Below, in pieces: positions 1 through 5,376 of a stretch of 5,376 nucleotides of DNA; position 1 is the first letter of the stretch; each line of letters begins with the position of its first letter. The notes below the pieces were generated by a model, which did no database searches, had not been told where the DNA came from, and worked only from the letters and a program-made list of their open reading frames with translations. Both the position numbers and the translations under genes were made by a program. The stretch spans positions 1 through 5,376 of the forward strand of contig JAGLUH010000192.1 of NCBI GenBank assembly GCA_023134875.1. The letters are read 5' to 3'. This stretch comes from Candidatus Zixiibacteriota bacterium (GTDB taxonomy: Bacteria > Zixibacteria > MSB-5A5 > CAIYYT01).

Positions 1-75
1 CTTGATGCTTGCCTGGAAGAAAAGGGCATTTCCGCGCGCCAATTGTCAATTGACAGGTCTGTTTGCCTGGCATAG
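1..75 (+). CDS. Possible C-terminal end of an unidentified upstream gene (partial, 5' end outside window)
   Basis: Frame 1 is open from the window edge to a TAG at 73-75 and gives 24 residues, beginning LDACLEEKGISARQ and ending SVCLA. The stretch reads like an amphipathic helix followed by a short tail, and the codons look like real coding sequence. It would end 10 bases before the GTG chosen for ligA, a normal spacing for co-directional neighbours. The fragment is too short to assign to a family, and a chance open frame of this length is quite possible. If it is real, the candidate ligA promoter lies inside its last codons. Confidence 0.35.
   Translation, partial: LDACLEEKGISARQLSIDRSVCLA
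44..55. repeat. Perfect 12-bp palindrome TGTCAATTGACA overlapping the candidate -35 box
   Basis: TGTCAATTGACA is identical to its own reverse complement, and its right half is the TTGACA -35 hexamer. CAATTG also occurs twice in tandem with a 7-base period (40-45 and 47-52). A symmetric site at a -35 box could be an operator for a dimeric regulator, but a 12-bp palindrome can arise by chance and no second copy was noticed in the window. Confidence 0.3.
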
Positions 76-78
76 ATT
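50..78 (+). promoter_or_regulatory. Candidate sigma-70-type promoter for the ligA cluster
   Basis: A perfect -35 hexamer TTGACA at 50-55 is followed after exactly 17 bases by TAGATT at 73-78, which matches 4 of 6 positions of TATAAT. This is the only good promoter-like match seen near the ligA start. Transcription would be expected to begin around 84-86, on or next to the GTG start codon at 86. That implies either a leaderless ligA message or use of the GTG at 101. The prediction rests on consensus matching alone. Confidence 0.4.
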
Positions 79-85
79 CTCAGTT

Positions 86-2095
86 GTGAACAGAGATCAG
101 GTGAAAGCACGTATCGCTGAGTTGACCGACCAGCTCAATTATCACAATTATCGCTATTATATCCTGGATGATCCGAAAATCACCGATGCCGAGTATGATC
201 GTCTCTTCGATGAACTGTGCGCTCTTGAAAAGCAGTTTACCGACCTCAGGCAACCTGATTCCCCCACCCAGAGAGTCGGTGCGCCCCCTTCAGACAAATT
301 TGAATCGGTAAGACACTCGCTGCCGATGCTCTCTCTCAACAAGGCTACCAAGCCGGAAGAACTGGCTGATTTCGACCGGCGCATTGGTGAACTTCTCGCC
401 GGTGATCCGGAACCGATTGAATATGTCACGGAAGAAAAACTTGACGGTCTGGCGGTGGAACTGGTCTATCGTGATTCGCTTTTCATTCTCGGCTCGACGC
501 GGGGCGACGGTACTACCGGCGAGAATATCACTCCCAATCTGAAGACTGTGAGAACCATACCGCTGCGATTGCAAAAATGTAATGCCGTCATGCTCGAAGT
601 CAGGGGAGAGATTATTATCAAAAAGAGCGATTTTGCCCGGCTCAACCGGCAGCGTGAAGAGGCCGGGGAAGAACCTTATGCCAATCCGCGCAATACTGCC
701 GCCGGCTCCGTCCGGCAGCTCGATTCGCAGGTGACGGCATCGCGTCCCTTGATCTTCTATGCCTATGGTATCGGCAATGTTGAAGGGGCGACTCTGAAGA
801 CGCAATGGGAAGTGTTGCAGTTCCTGCGTGATATCGGCTTTCTGATTACGCCACAGGCGAAGCTGGTCGCCGACCGCAAGGAAGTACGGCAGCGATATGA
901 TTACTTCAATGACAGACGAGCCGCGCTCGATTATGATATTGACGGCCTGGTAGTTAAGGTAAACTCGCTGCGACAGCAGCAGAAACTGGGTGAATTGTCG
1001 CGCTCGCCCCGCTGGGCTATCGCTATGAAGTTCCCGCCGCAGCAGGAAGAGACAATTGTCGAGGATATTGTCGTGCAGGTGGGACGTACGGGGATTCTTA
1101 CGCCGGTGGCGCACCTTAAACCAGTTCGGGTGGGTGGTGTGGAGGTCAAGCGCGCTTCTCTGCACAACTACGACGAAATCATCAGAAAAGATATTCGTAT
1201 CGGTGACCGGGTAATCGTGCAACGTGCCGGTGATGTCATTCCTCAAGTAGTCAAATCGTTCAAAGAGAAACGCAGCAGCGCGGAAAAGCAGTTCGCCATG
1301 CCAGCCCGCTGTCCGGTGTGCGGCAGTCCGGTGAGTAAACTTGAAACGGAAGCCTATCACCGCTGCCTGAACCTGGCTTGTCCGGCTCAGGTGGCGGAGC
1401 GGATCAGCCATTTTGCCGGCAAGAGCGGCGTCGACATCGACGGCCTGGGACCGAAACTGATCGAGCAATTGCTGGAGCAGAAATTGATTGCCGATTTTGC
1501 TGATCTCTATTACCTGAAACGCGACGACATTGCCTCCCTGGATCGGATGGCCGAGCAGTCGGCGGATAACCTGATAATCGCCCTGGAGCGGAGCAAGGAT
1601 ACTGACCTGCCTCATTTACTAGTGGCGTGCGGTATCCCCAATGTCGGTGAACATGTGGCTTCGCTCCTGGCGGATGAGGTTGGTTCTCTGGAGAAGATAG
1701 CTGCGGCAAGCGAAACGGAGCTAAGTGCCATCGTCGGTATCGGGCCGGTGGTGGCGCAGAGTATCAGGGACTTTTTCGCCAACGAAGAGAATCAACAGGT
1801 TATCAAAAAGCTGAAATCCGTCTGGTCGAAACTGCCGGAACATCAAATCAGCGTCGGCCCCTTGCCCCTGAAGGGGAAAACATTTGTCCTCACCGGCGGC
1901 CTGGAGAGATATAGCCGCAATCAGGCAAAAAAGATTTTGCAAAAACTGGGAGCAAAGGTATCATCATTGGTGACAAAGAAAACCGATTATGTGATAGCGG
2001 GTTCTGATCCCGGCTCGAAATATGAGAAAGCGGTTAAGTTGGACATCACCATTCTCTTGGAGGATGATTTCCTCAAACTGATTGGAGAGGACTGA
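86..2095 (+). CDS. ligA: NAD+-dependent DNA ligase LigA
   Basis: This enzyme seals nicks in duplex DNA during replication and repair, using NAD+ to adenylate its active-site lysine. From the GTG at 86 the protein is 669 residues, the usual LigA length. The N-terminal Ia domain has the HNYRYY and DAEYDRL motifs. In the adenylation domain the KLDG lysine is K118, with E116, R139 (STRGDG), E175 (EVRGE), K291 (DGLVVKV) and K315 (AMKFPP) matching the E. coli catalytic set. An OB fold follows (VGRTG, RAGDVIPQV). Zinc ligands are C409, C412, C427 and C432. Helix-hairpin-helix motifs lie at about 513-560 (GIPNVGE, VGIGP), and a BRCT domain occupies about 591-669 (GKTFVLTGGL to DPGSK). The frame stays open upstream to a TTG at 2, but those 28 extra residues match nothing in LigA. 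GTG at 101 is the other plausible start, with a weak AGAGA upstream. The gene is complete, with no missing key residue. Confidence 0.98.
   Translation: MNRDQVKARIAELTDQLNYHNYRYYILDDPKITDAEYDRLFDELCALEKQFTDLRQPDSPTQRVGAPPSDKFESVRHSLPMLSLNKATKPEELADFDRRIGELLAGDPEPIEYVTEEKLDGLAVELVYRDSLFILGSTRGDGTTGENITPNLKTVRTIPLRLQKCNAVMLEVRGEIIIKKSDFARLNRQREEAGEEPYANPRNTAAGSVRQLDSQVTASRPLIFYAYGIGNVEGATLKTQWEVLQFLRDIGFLITPQAKLVADRKEVRQRYDYFNDRRAALDYDIDGLVVKVNSLRQQQKLGELSRSPRWAIAMKFPPQQEETIVEDIVVQVGRTGILTPVAHLKPVRVGGVEVKRASLHNYDEIIRKDIRIGDRVIVQRAGDVIPQVVKSFKEKRSSAEKQFAMPARCPVCGSPVSKLETEAYHRCLNLACPAQVAERISHFAGKSGVDIDGLGPKLIEQLLEQKLIADFADLYYLKRDDIASLDRMAEQSADNLIIALERSKDTDLPHLLVACGIPNVGEHVASLLADEVGSLEKIAAASETELSAIVGIGPVVAQSIRDFFANEENQQVIKKLKSVWSKLPEHQISVGPLPLKGKTFVLTGGLERYSRNQAKKILQKLGAKVSSLVTKKTDYVIAGSDPGSKYEKAVKLDITILLEDDFLKLIGED
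2084..2090 (+). promoter_or_regulatory. Ribosome binding site for the AI-2E family gene, inside the ligA 3' end
   Basis: GGAGAGG ends 4 bases before the ATG at 2095, with its GGAG core 7 bases from the start codon. It lies within the last codons of ligA. Together with the TGATG stop/start overlap (TGA 2093-2095, ATG 2095-2097) it fixes the start and implies translational coupling. Confidence 0.7.
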
Positions 2096-3153
2096 TGCTT
2101 GGTGACAGCAAAGCAATTACCATCAACATGATCGCCGTGCCCCTGCTGGCGGTGGTGGCTCTGACGGCGCTCTGCTATTTCGCCTCACCGATACTGGTGC
2201 CGCTGGTGACTGCTGTCACTCTTGCCTACGTGTTGTGGCCTCTGGTTGCTTTTCTCAAGCGAATCAAGGTGCCACATCTGGTCGCGGTCATCATTGTCAT
2301 GCTGCTGGCGATTCTGCTTTTGTTCTTCGTCGGCATGTTGATCTATGGCGAAGCTAAGGATTTTGCCGTTAAGCTGCCCGGCTACTGGGAACGGTTTCAA
2401 GAGTTGCGCTCTCACTGGATGACGCAGTATCCGGAGGTATCAGAGTGGCTGGTACCCGCACAGGCGGAGTCTATCTTTAACCAGATTGATGTCAAGCAGC
2501 TTACCGTGGTTCCCCAATACCTCTTTCGGTTAACCGGTGGCCTCTTCAGTTTTCTCGGCCAGGCGACCTTGATTCTGCTACTTACCCTGTTTATGCTGGT
2601 GGAACAGCAGGGGCTGACTCGCCGTTTGCGGCGGGCCTTCGGCAGCGATAAAGAGGGTGCAACCAACCAGATCGTCACTGAGATTTCCCAACAGATCGCC
2701 GGCTATATTTGGGTGCGTGCTGTTACTACTATCGGCCTGGCAATAATCTTTACGGTTGGGCTGCTCATTCTTGGTGTCGATTACGCCTACATTTGGGGGC
2801 CACTGGCGGCATTGTTGAACCTGATACCTTATATCGGCGCTTTTATCGGCGCTATCCCGCCGATGATCGTGGCGGCGGTGGGAGCGGGATCATTCCTGCC
2901 GATGCTCTGGGTGTTCATTTTCTTCATGGCGGTGCAATTCGTCGAATCAAATCTGGTGACGCCGAAGTTGGTAGGCGACCAGTTGAATATCAGTCTGTTG
3001 GCGCAGCTTTTAGCCACCATCTTCTGGGGTTGGCTCTGGGGTGCGATCGGCATTGTACTGGCGGTACCGATCACCGCCGCCCTGAAGGTTGTTTGCAACA
3101 ATATCGACGCGCTCAAACCTATTGATATTCTCCTTTCCGGAGACAAAAATTGA
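2095..3153 (+). CDS. AI-2E family transporter (UPF0118; PerM/YdiK/TqsA-like) integral membrane protein
   Basis: This is a 352-residue polytopic inner-membrane protein. Hydrophobic segments lie at roughly 10-30, 31-54, 62-85, 147-169, 207-228, 232-264, 268-284 and 302-334, and a hydrophilic stretch at about 86-145 separates the N-terminal helices from the rest, as is typical of the family. Family signatures are NLIPYIG at 242-248, ESNLVTPKLVG at 284-294 and the glycine-rich C-terminal helix WGAIGIVLAVPI at 315-326. Length and architecture match PF01594. Some members have been linked to autoinducer-2 export (TqsA) and others to sodium or lithium/proton exchange, and most have no known substrate. 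The sequence does not tell which applies here, so a quorum-sensing role should not be assumed. The start ATG overlaps the ligA stop by one base. The stop overlaps the next gene's TTG, which places it in the middle of a coupled operon. Confidence 0.93.
   Translation: MLGDSKAITINMIAVPLLAVVALTALCYFASPILVPLVTAVTLAYVLWPLVAFLKRIKVPHLVAVIIVMLLAILLLFFVGMLIYGEAKDFAVKLPGYWERFQELRSHWMTQYPEVSEWLVPAQAESIFNQIDVKQLTVVPQYLFRLTGGLFSFLGQATLILLLTLFMLVEQQGLTRRLRRAFGSDKEGATNQIVTEISQQIAGYIWVRAVTTIGLAIIFTVGLLILGVDYAYIWGPLAALLNLIPYIGAFIGAIPPMIVAAVGAGSFLPMLWVFIFFMAVQFVESNLVTPKLVGDQLNISLLAQLLATIFWGWLWGAIGIVLAVPITAALKVVCNNIDALKPIDILLSGDKN
3139..3142 (+). promoter_or_regulatory. Ribosome binding site deciding the TTG start of the yihY-type gene
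   Basis: GGAG lies 7 bases before the TTG at 3150-3152, inside the last codons of the AI-2E family gene. The TTG and the upstream TGA (3151-3153) share two bases in a TTGA junction. This well-spaced site supports the rare TTG start over any later codon, and the protein begins with the expected N-terminal region. Confidence 0.65.
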
Positions 3154-3998
3154 TTCGCGGGTTCTGGCGTTTTCTGACGACGCTTTATCACCGAACCGTT
3201 CGCCAGGATGATTGCCCGACCCTGGCGGCCTCGATTTCCTTTTATGCGATCCTCTCCTTCTTGCCCTTCATTATTCTGGCGGTCTCGATTTCCAGTTTTT
3301 TTGTCGCTTCCTCGGAAGCCGCCTTTGCCAGGATTCAGGAGTTTCTGGTTCAGGCACTGCCGGTCTCGACCACTGCCGCTCTCAACCTCGTGAGTTCGAC
3401 AGTGGCACAGAAGGCAGTTTATGGAATTGTCGGCCTGATCGGTTTGCTCTGGGGGAGTATGAGGATCTTTACGATCCTGGAACAGGCGATGGGTCGTATC
3501 TGGAGAGCGCCGGCGCAACGCGCCTTCTGGGAGTCGCGAATGGTTTCACTGATATCGATTCCGTTGATGGCGGTCTTTCTGCTGGCGTCGATTGCCGTCA
3601 CCGGACTGATCTCCGTCGCCAAGCAGAGCGCCATACCGATTCTCGGTTTATCACTGACTGAGCTTCCCGGTGTCACCAGGCTGCTGACATCGCTTCTGCC
3701 GGTTTTCCTGTCTACGATGCTTTTTCTCTCAGCATACTATCTGCTGCCGAAACGGTGGGATCATCTCCGTAATGCTTTCTGGGGCGCTTTGCTGGCGGGT
3801 GTGCTTTGGGAGACCGCTAAGCTGCTCTTTGATTACTATATCAAGAACTTTTCCCATTTGCAGACGATCTATGGCTCTTTTGCATCGTTGGCAATCGTGT
3901 TCCTGTGGGTCTACTACTCCTCCTTTGTGGTTCTCCTGGGAGCTGAATTCGGTTCGCTGCTACAGGAATACAAAAGGGAGCCCAAAACGACTCCCTGA
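3150..3998 (+). CDS. YihY/BrkB family inner-membrane protein (formerly annotated as ribonuclease BN)
   Basis: This is a 282-residue membrane protein of the YihY/virulence factor BrkB family (PF03631). About six hydrophobic helices lie near 28-52, 88-110, 133-156, 178-200, 207-230 and 243-268. Signatures are the N-terminal LAASISFYAILSFLP at 25-39, WGSMRIF at 101-107, YYLLP at 196-200, and the C-terminal block YGSFASLAIVFLWVYYS at 241-257 followed by LLGAEF at 262-267. Length and architecture are standard. Older databases call such proteins RNase BN, but that activity belongs to the unrelated enzyme Rbn/ElaC, and no nuclease motif is visible here. The molecular function of the family is not established; BrkB was linked to serum resistance in Bordetella. 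The gene starts with TTG overlapping the AI-2E family stop and is the last gene of the plus-strand cluster. Its final codons coincide with a terminator for the convergent gene. Confidence 0.93.
   Translation: MIRGFWRFLTTLYHRTVRQDDCPTLAASISFYAILSFLPFIILAVSISSFFVASSEAAFARIQEFLVQALPVSTTAALNLVSSTVAQKAVYGIVGLIGLLWGSMRIFTILEQAMGRIWRAPAQRAFWESRMVSLISIPLMAVFLLASIAVTGLISVAKQSAIPILGLSLTELPGVTRLLTSLLPVFLSTMLFLSAYYLLPKRWDHLRNAFWGALLAGVLWETAKLLFDYYIKNFSHLQTIYGSFASLAIVFLWVYYSSFVVLLGAEFGSLLQEYKREPKTTP
3967..3996 (-). terminator. Rho-independent terminator for the minus-strand dehydrogenase, inside the 3' end of yihY
   Basis: Read on the minus strand, AGGGAGTC pairs with GGCTCCCT (plus-strand arms 3989-3996 and 3975-3982), forming an 8-bp stem with one wobble pair and a 6-base GTTTTG loop. 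TTTGTATT follows directly. The stem begins 32 bases after the dehydrogenase stop codon. On the plus strand the same hairpin is followed by GATTGCAAGC with no T run, so it should act mainly on minus-strand transcripts. No separate plus-strand terminator for the ligA cluster was seen. Confidence 0.6.
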
Positions 3999-4028
3999 TT
4001 GCAAGCTGTTATTGATCTCGTAACGTTC

Positions 4029-5141
4029 TCATAACTTCTCAGCAACCGCCCTGGCGACATCGAGAGTGGATGAATTGCCGCCCATGTCATAGGTGCGGAC
4101 TTTACCTTCCTTGATTACAGCGGCGACGGCAGCTTCCAGCCGTTCGGCGTTCTCCTTTTCACCCAGATACTCAAACATCATCTTGGTCGCCAGCAGCATC
4201 GCCATCGGATTGACTTTGTGCATGCCCGCATATTTCGGCGCTGACCCATGAGTAGGTTCAAAGACAGCGTAATCGTCACCGATGTTGCCGGAACAAGCGA
4301 AGCCAAGCCCGCCGACCAGTTGGGCGCAGAGATCAGAGATAATGTCGCCGAACATGTTCGTAGTAACCATAATCGAGTAATCGAGCGGGTTCTTGATAAG
4401 CCACATGCACATGGCGTCGATGTTGGTTTCCCACAGTTCAATATCGGGATAATCCTTTGCGACCTCGCGGCCAATACGGACGAACAACCCGGATGTTTCC
4501 CGCAGCACGTTAGGTTTCTCAACGACCGTCACTGATTTCTTGCCGGTAGCTTTGGCAAATTCGAAGGCATCACGAATGATGTTGCGCGAGGCTGTTTTGG
4601 TAACGAGGCGGCAGGACAGCGCCACTTCCGACTCATCTTGGTCGGCGAAACGCTTCATCTTCTTGTGGAGAGAGGCCATCAGGCTCGACAACTGCTTCGG
4701 CAACGGGTAGAACTCCACGCCGGAGTAGAGGTCTTCGGTATTCTCCCGGAAGACGGTAATATCGATAGCTTCCCGATAGTTGAGCGGATTACCGGGATAG
4801 GCCTTGCAGGGACGCTTGTTGGTACGCAGGTTAAACTCCTGCCGCAGCCGGACAATAGGCGACGAATAGATCAGGCCTTTGCCTTTGAGTTCAGGAGCCA
4901 GTTCCGCTTCCGCTTCCTCTTTCGGTTTCGAGGTGATCGCGCCGAAGAGGGCGCAGTCTGTGTTCTGACAGAGCTCGATAGTCCTGTCGGGAAGGGGATT
5001 CCCCTCGCTCTTCCAGAACTCCCAGCCGATGTCGCCCGGGATGTACTCAGCGTCGAGCTTCAGCGCATCAAGTACGATCTTGGCCGCTTCCATGACCTCG
5101 TTTCCAACACCGTCACCGGGCAGCCACGCGATCTTGTACAT
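4029..5141 (-). CDS. Isocitrate dehydrogenase (isocitrate/isopropylmalate dehydrogenase family), likely NADP-type
   Basis: This is a 370-residue beta-decarboxylating dehydrogenase, best read as isocitrate dehydrogenase (isocitrate to 2-oxoglutarate plus CO2; TCA cycle, cytoplasm, expected dimer). The N-terminal LPGDGVGNE is at 7-15. Matches to E. coli Icd active-site residues are S94 (S113), R100 (R119), R110 (R129), R132 and Y139 in FRENTEDLYSG (R153, Y160), K209 (K230), D242 (D283), D266 and D270 in NMFGDIISD (D307, D311). A clasp-like segment at about 144-175 resembles E. coli Icd and is longer than in isopropylmalate dehydrogenases. In HGSAPKYAG, K303 and Y304 align with the NADP determinants K344 and Y345; NAD enzymes usually have Asp-Ile. 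Two oddities: the Asn115 position is Ile96 (SSPIVRLR), and the Arg395 position is Gly (TYDMGG). Homoisocitrate, isopropylmalate or D-malate dehydrogenase therefore remain possible. The start is fixed by a strong ribosome binding site. Family 0.97; isocitrate as substrate about 0.75. Confidence 0.9.
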   Translation of the reverse strand: MYKIAWLPGDGVGNEVMEAAKIVLDALKLDAEYIPGDIGWEFWKSEGNPLPDRTIELCQNTDCALFGAITSKPKEEAEAELAPELKGKGLIYSSPIVRLRQEFNLRTNKRPCKAYPGNPLNYREAIDITVFRENTEDLYSGVEFYPLPKQLSSLMASLHKKMKRFADQDESEVALSCRLVTKTASRNIIRDAFEFAKATGKKSVTVVEKPNVLRETSGLFVRIGREVAKDYPDIELWETNIDAMCMWLIKNPLDYSIMVTTNMFGDIISDLCAQLVGGLGFACSGNIGDDYAVFEPTHGSAPKYAGMHKVNPMAMLLATKMMFEYLGEKENAERLEAAVAAVIKEGKVRTYDMGGNSSTLDVARAVAEKL

Positions 5142-5146
5142 TCTCT

Positions 5147-5153
5147 CCTCCTT
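5147..5153 (-). promoter_or_regulatory. Strong ribosome binding site for the dehydrogenase
   Basis: On the minus strand AAGGAGG lies 5 bases before the ATG at 5141-5139. It is a full match to the anti-Shine-Dalgarno core and fixes the start codon. It is stronger than any site in the plus-strand cluster, which fits a highly translated metabolic enzyme. Confidence 0.85.
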
Positions 5154-5168
5154 CTAGTGATAGAGTCC

Positions 5169-5188
5169 GCCAGGCCTTTCAGCCGGGC
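5169..5188 (-). other. GAAA-tetraloop hairpin in the leader or intergenic region before the dehydrogenase
   Basis: On the minus strand GCCCGGCT-GAAA-GGCCTGGC folds into an 8-position stem: six G-C pairs, one internal C/U mismatch and a closing U-G pair, capped by a GNRA-type GAAA loop. It lies about 15 bases upstream of the ribosome binding site. No T run follows, so it is not a standard intrinsic terminator. It could be a stability or processing element between two co-transcribed genes, or chance. The rest of the 105-base gap (5142-5246) shows no convincing promoter. Confidence 0.3.
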
Positions 5189-5246
5189 AGCCTCCATTTC
5201 ATTAATTCGCCTGTGTCATTCAAGGCTTTTCCAGATGCCCGTTTCA

Positions 5247-5376
5247 CTACTCGGGCAGCTTGATGAACCCGTTGTCCTGGAGCGAATCGAAGGCGCCCCT
5301 GGCAGCCTTGATCTTCTCCTCGGCCATCTTGTACAACTCGTCGTACGAGAAGTCGAGCCTCGCGACGCCCTGCTCG
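5247..5376 (-). CDS. C-terminal fragment of a probable malic enzyme (partial, 5' end outside window)
   Basis: The minus strand is open from the window edge to a TAG at 5249-5247 and gives 42 residues. The fragment opens with EQGVARLDFS, continues through a lysine/glutamate-rich helix (YKMAEEKIKAAR) and ends NGFIKLPE. An E-x-GVAR motif followed by a charged helix is typical of the C-terminus of bacterial and archaeal malic enzymes (malate plus NAD(P)+ to pyruvate, CO2 and NAD(P)H). This assignment rests on that short motif only. Forty of 42 codons end in G or C, which strongly supports real coding and suggests high expression. The gene lies 105 bases upstream of the isocitrate dehydrogenase on the same strand, a metabolically sensible neighbour that may share its transcript. 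Existence as a coding end is near 0.85; the malic enzyme identity is about 0.5. Confidence 0.6.
   Translation of the reverse strand, partial: EQGVARLDFSYDELYKMAEEKIKAARGAFDSLQDNGFIKLPE

Noticed and set aside
1..75. Upstream fragment as the C-terminus of a YfiH/laccase-domain protein
   Set aside because: The L...G(I)....I....C pattern is only faintly reminiscent of that family, and the conserved sequence that normally follows the cysteine is missing because of the TAG.
2..85. N-terminal extension of LigA from TTG at 2
   Set aside because: The 28 extra residues lack LigA similarity, no ribosome binding site is visible because the window begins there, and the candidate promoter lies inside this stretch.
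290..1615. Long antisense open frame (about 441 codons) opposite ligA
   Set aside because: It lies wholly within unmistakable LigA coding sequence, its translation shows no family motif or sensible domain pattern, and its openness follows from the codon use of the sense gene.
2095..3153. Evidence for a quorum-sensing (AI-2) system
   Set aside because: The family name is inherited from TqsA. No luxS, lsr or receptor gene is present, and most family members have other or unknown functions.
2829..3518. Antisense open frame of about 229 codons spanning the AI-2E/yihY junction
   Set aside because: It is opposite two well-recognised genes. Its translation is low-complexity and rich in Arg, Gln and Asn, with no good ribosome binding site or motif noticed.
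3212..3661. Alternative plus-strand frame of about 149 codons inside yihY
   Set aside because: It is a shadow frame of the YihY coding region with no recognisable motif. The membrane protein frame carries the clear family signatures.
3150..3998. Annotation of the YihY protein as ribonuclease BN
   Set aside because: That name is a historical misassignment. The protein is a polytopic membrane protein with no nuclease motif.
3999..4028. Plus-strand terminator for the ligA cluster in the convergent gap
   Set aside because: The 30-base gap has no stem-loop followed by a T run on the plus strand. The hairpin at 3975-3996 has its T-rich tail only on the minus strand.

Overview
This window looks like ordinary bacterial chromosome carrying housekeeping genes. 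The NAD-dependent DNA ligase with zinc finger, helix-hairpin-helix and BRCT domains makes it bacterial. Base composition is moderate, slightly GC-rich by eye, and start codons are mixed (GTG, ATG, TTG) with AGGAGG-type ribosome binding sites. Nothing pins down the phylum. The combination fits an environmental, metagenome-type bacterium outside the usual model groups, but that is only an impression.

Layout: (1) Bases 1-75 may hold the last codons of an unidentified upstream plus-strand gene, ending at a TAG. (2) Bases 86-3998 are a tight plus-strand cluster: ligA (NAD+-dependent DNA ligase), an AI-2E family (PerM/YdiK-type) membrane protein, and a YihY/BrkB family membrane protein. The junctions are TGATG (1-nt overlap) and TTGA (3-4 nt overlap), so the three are very probably co-transcribed and translationally coupled. 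(3) Only 30 bases separate the yihY stop from the convergent stop of an isocitrate/isopropylmalate dehydrogenase family enzyme (4029-5141, minus), best read as isocitrate dehydrogenase. A rho-independent terminator for that minus-strand gene appears to lie inside the final codons of yihY. (4) At the right edge, on the minus strand and upstream of the dehydrogenase, are the last 42 codons of a gene that resembles a malic enzyme C-terminus. The 105-base gap to the dehydrogenase holds a GAAA-loop hairpin and a perfect AAGGAGG ribosome binding site.

How the genes work together: the minus-strand pair would be two oxidative decarboxylases of central carbon metabolism (malate to pyruvate, isocitrate to 2-oxoglutarate) that yield reduced nicotinamide cofactor. 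The plus-strand cluster joins a replication/repair ligase to two poorly understood polytopic membrane proteins, with no obvious functional link beyond co-transcription.

I found no mobile element, CRISPR array, RNA gene, toxin-antitoxin pair, phage gene or defence system, and no convincing undescribed system. The points most worth a second look are the ligA promoter that would put the transcript start on the start codon, the terminator embedded in yihY, and the mixed substrate and cofactor signature of the dehydrogenase.
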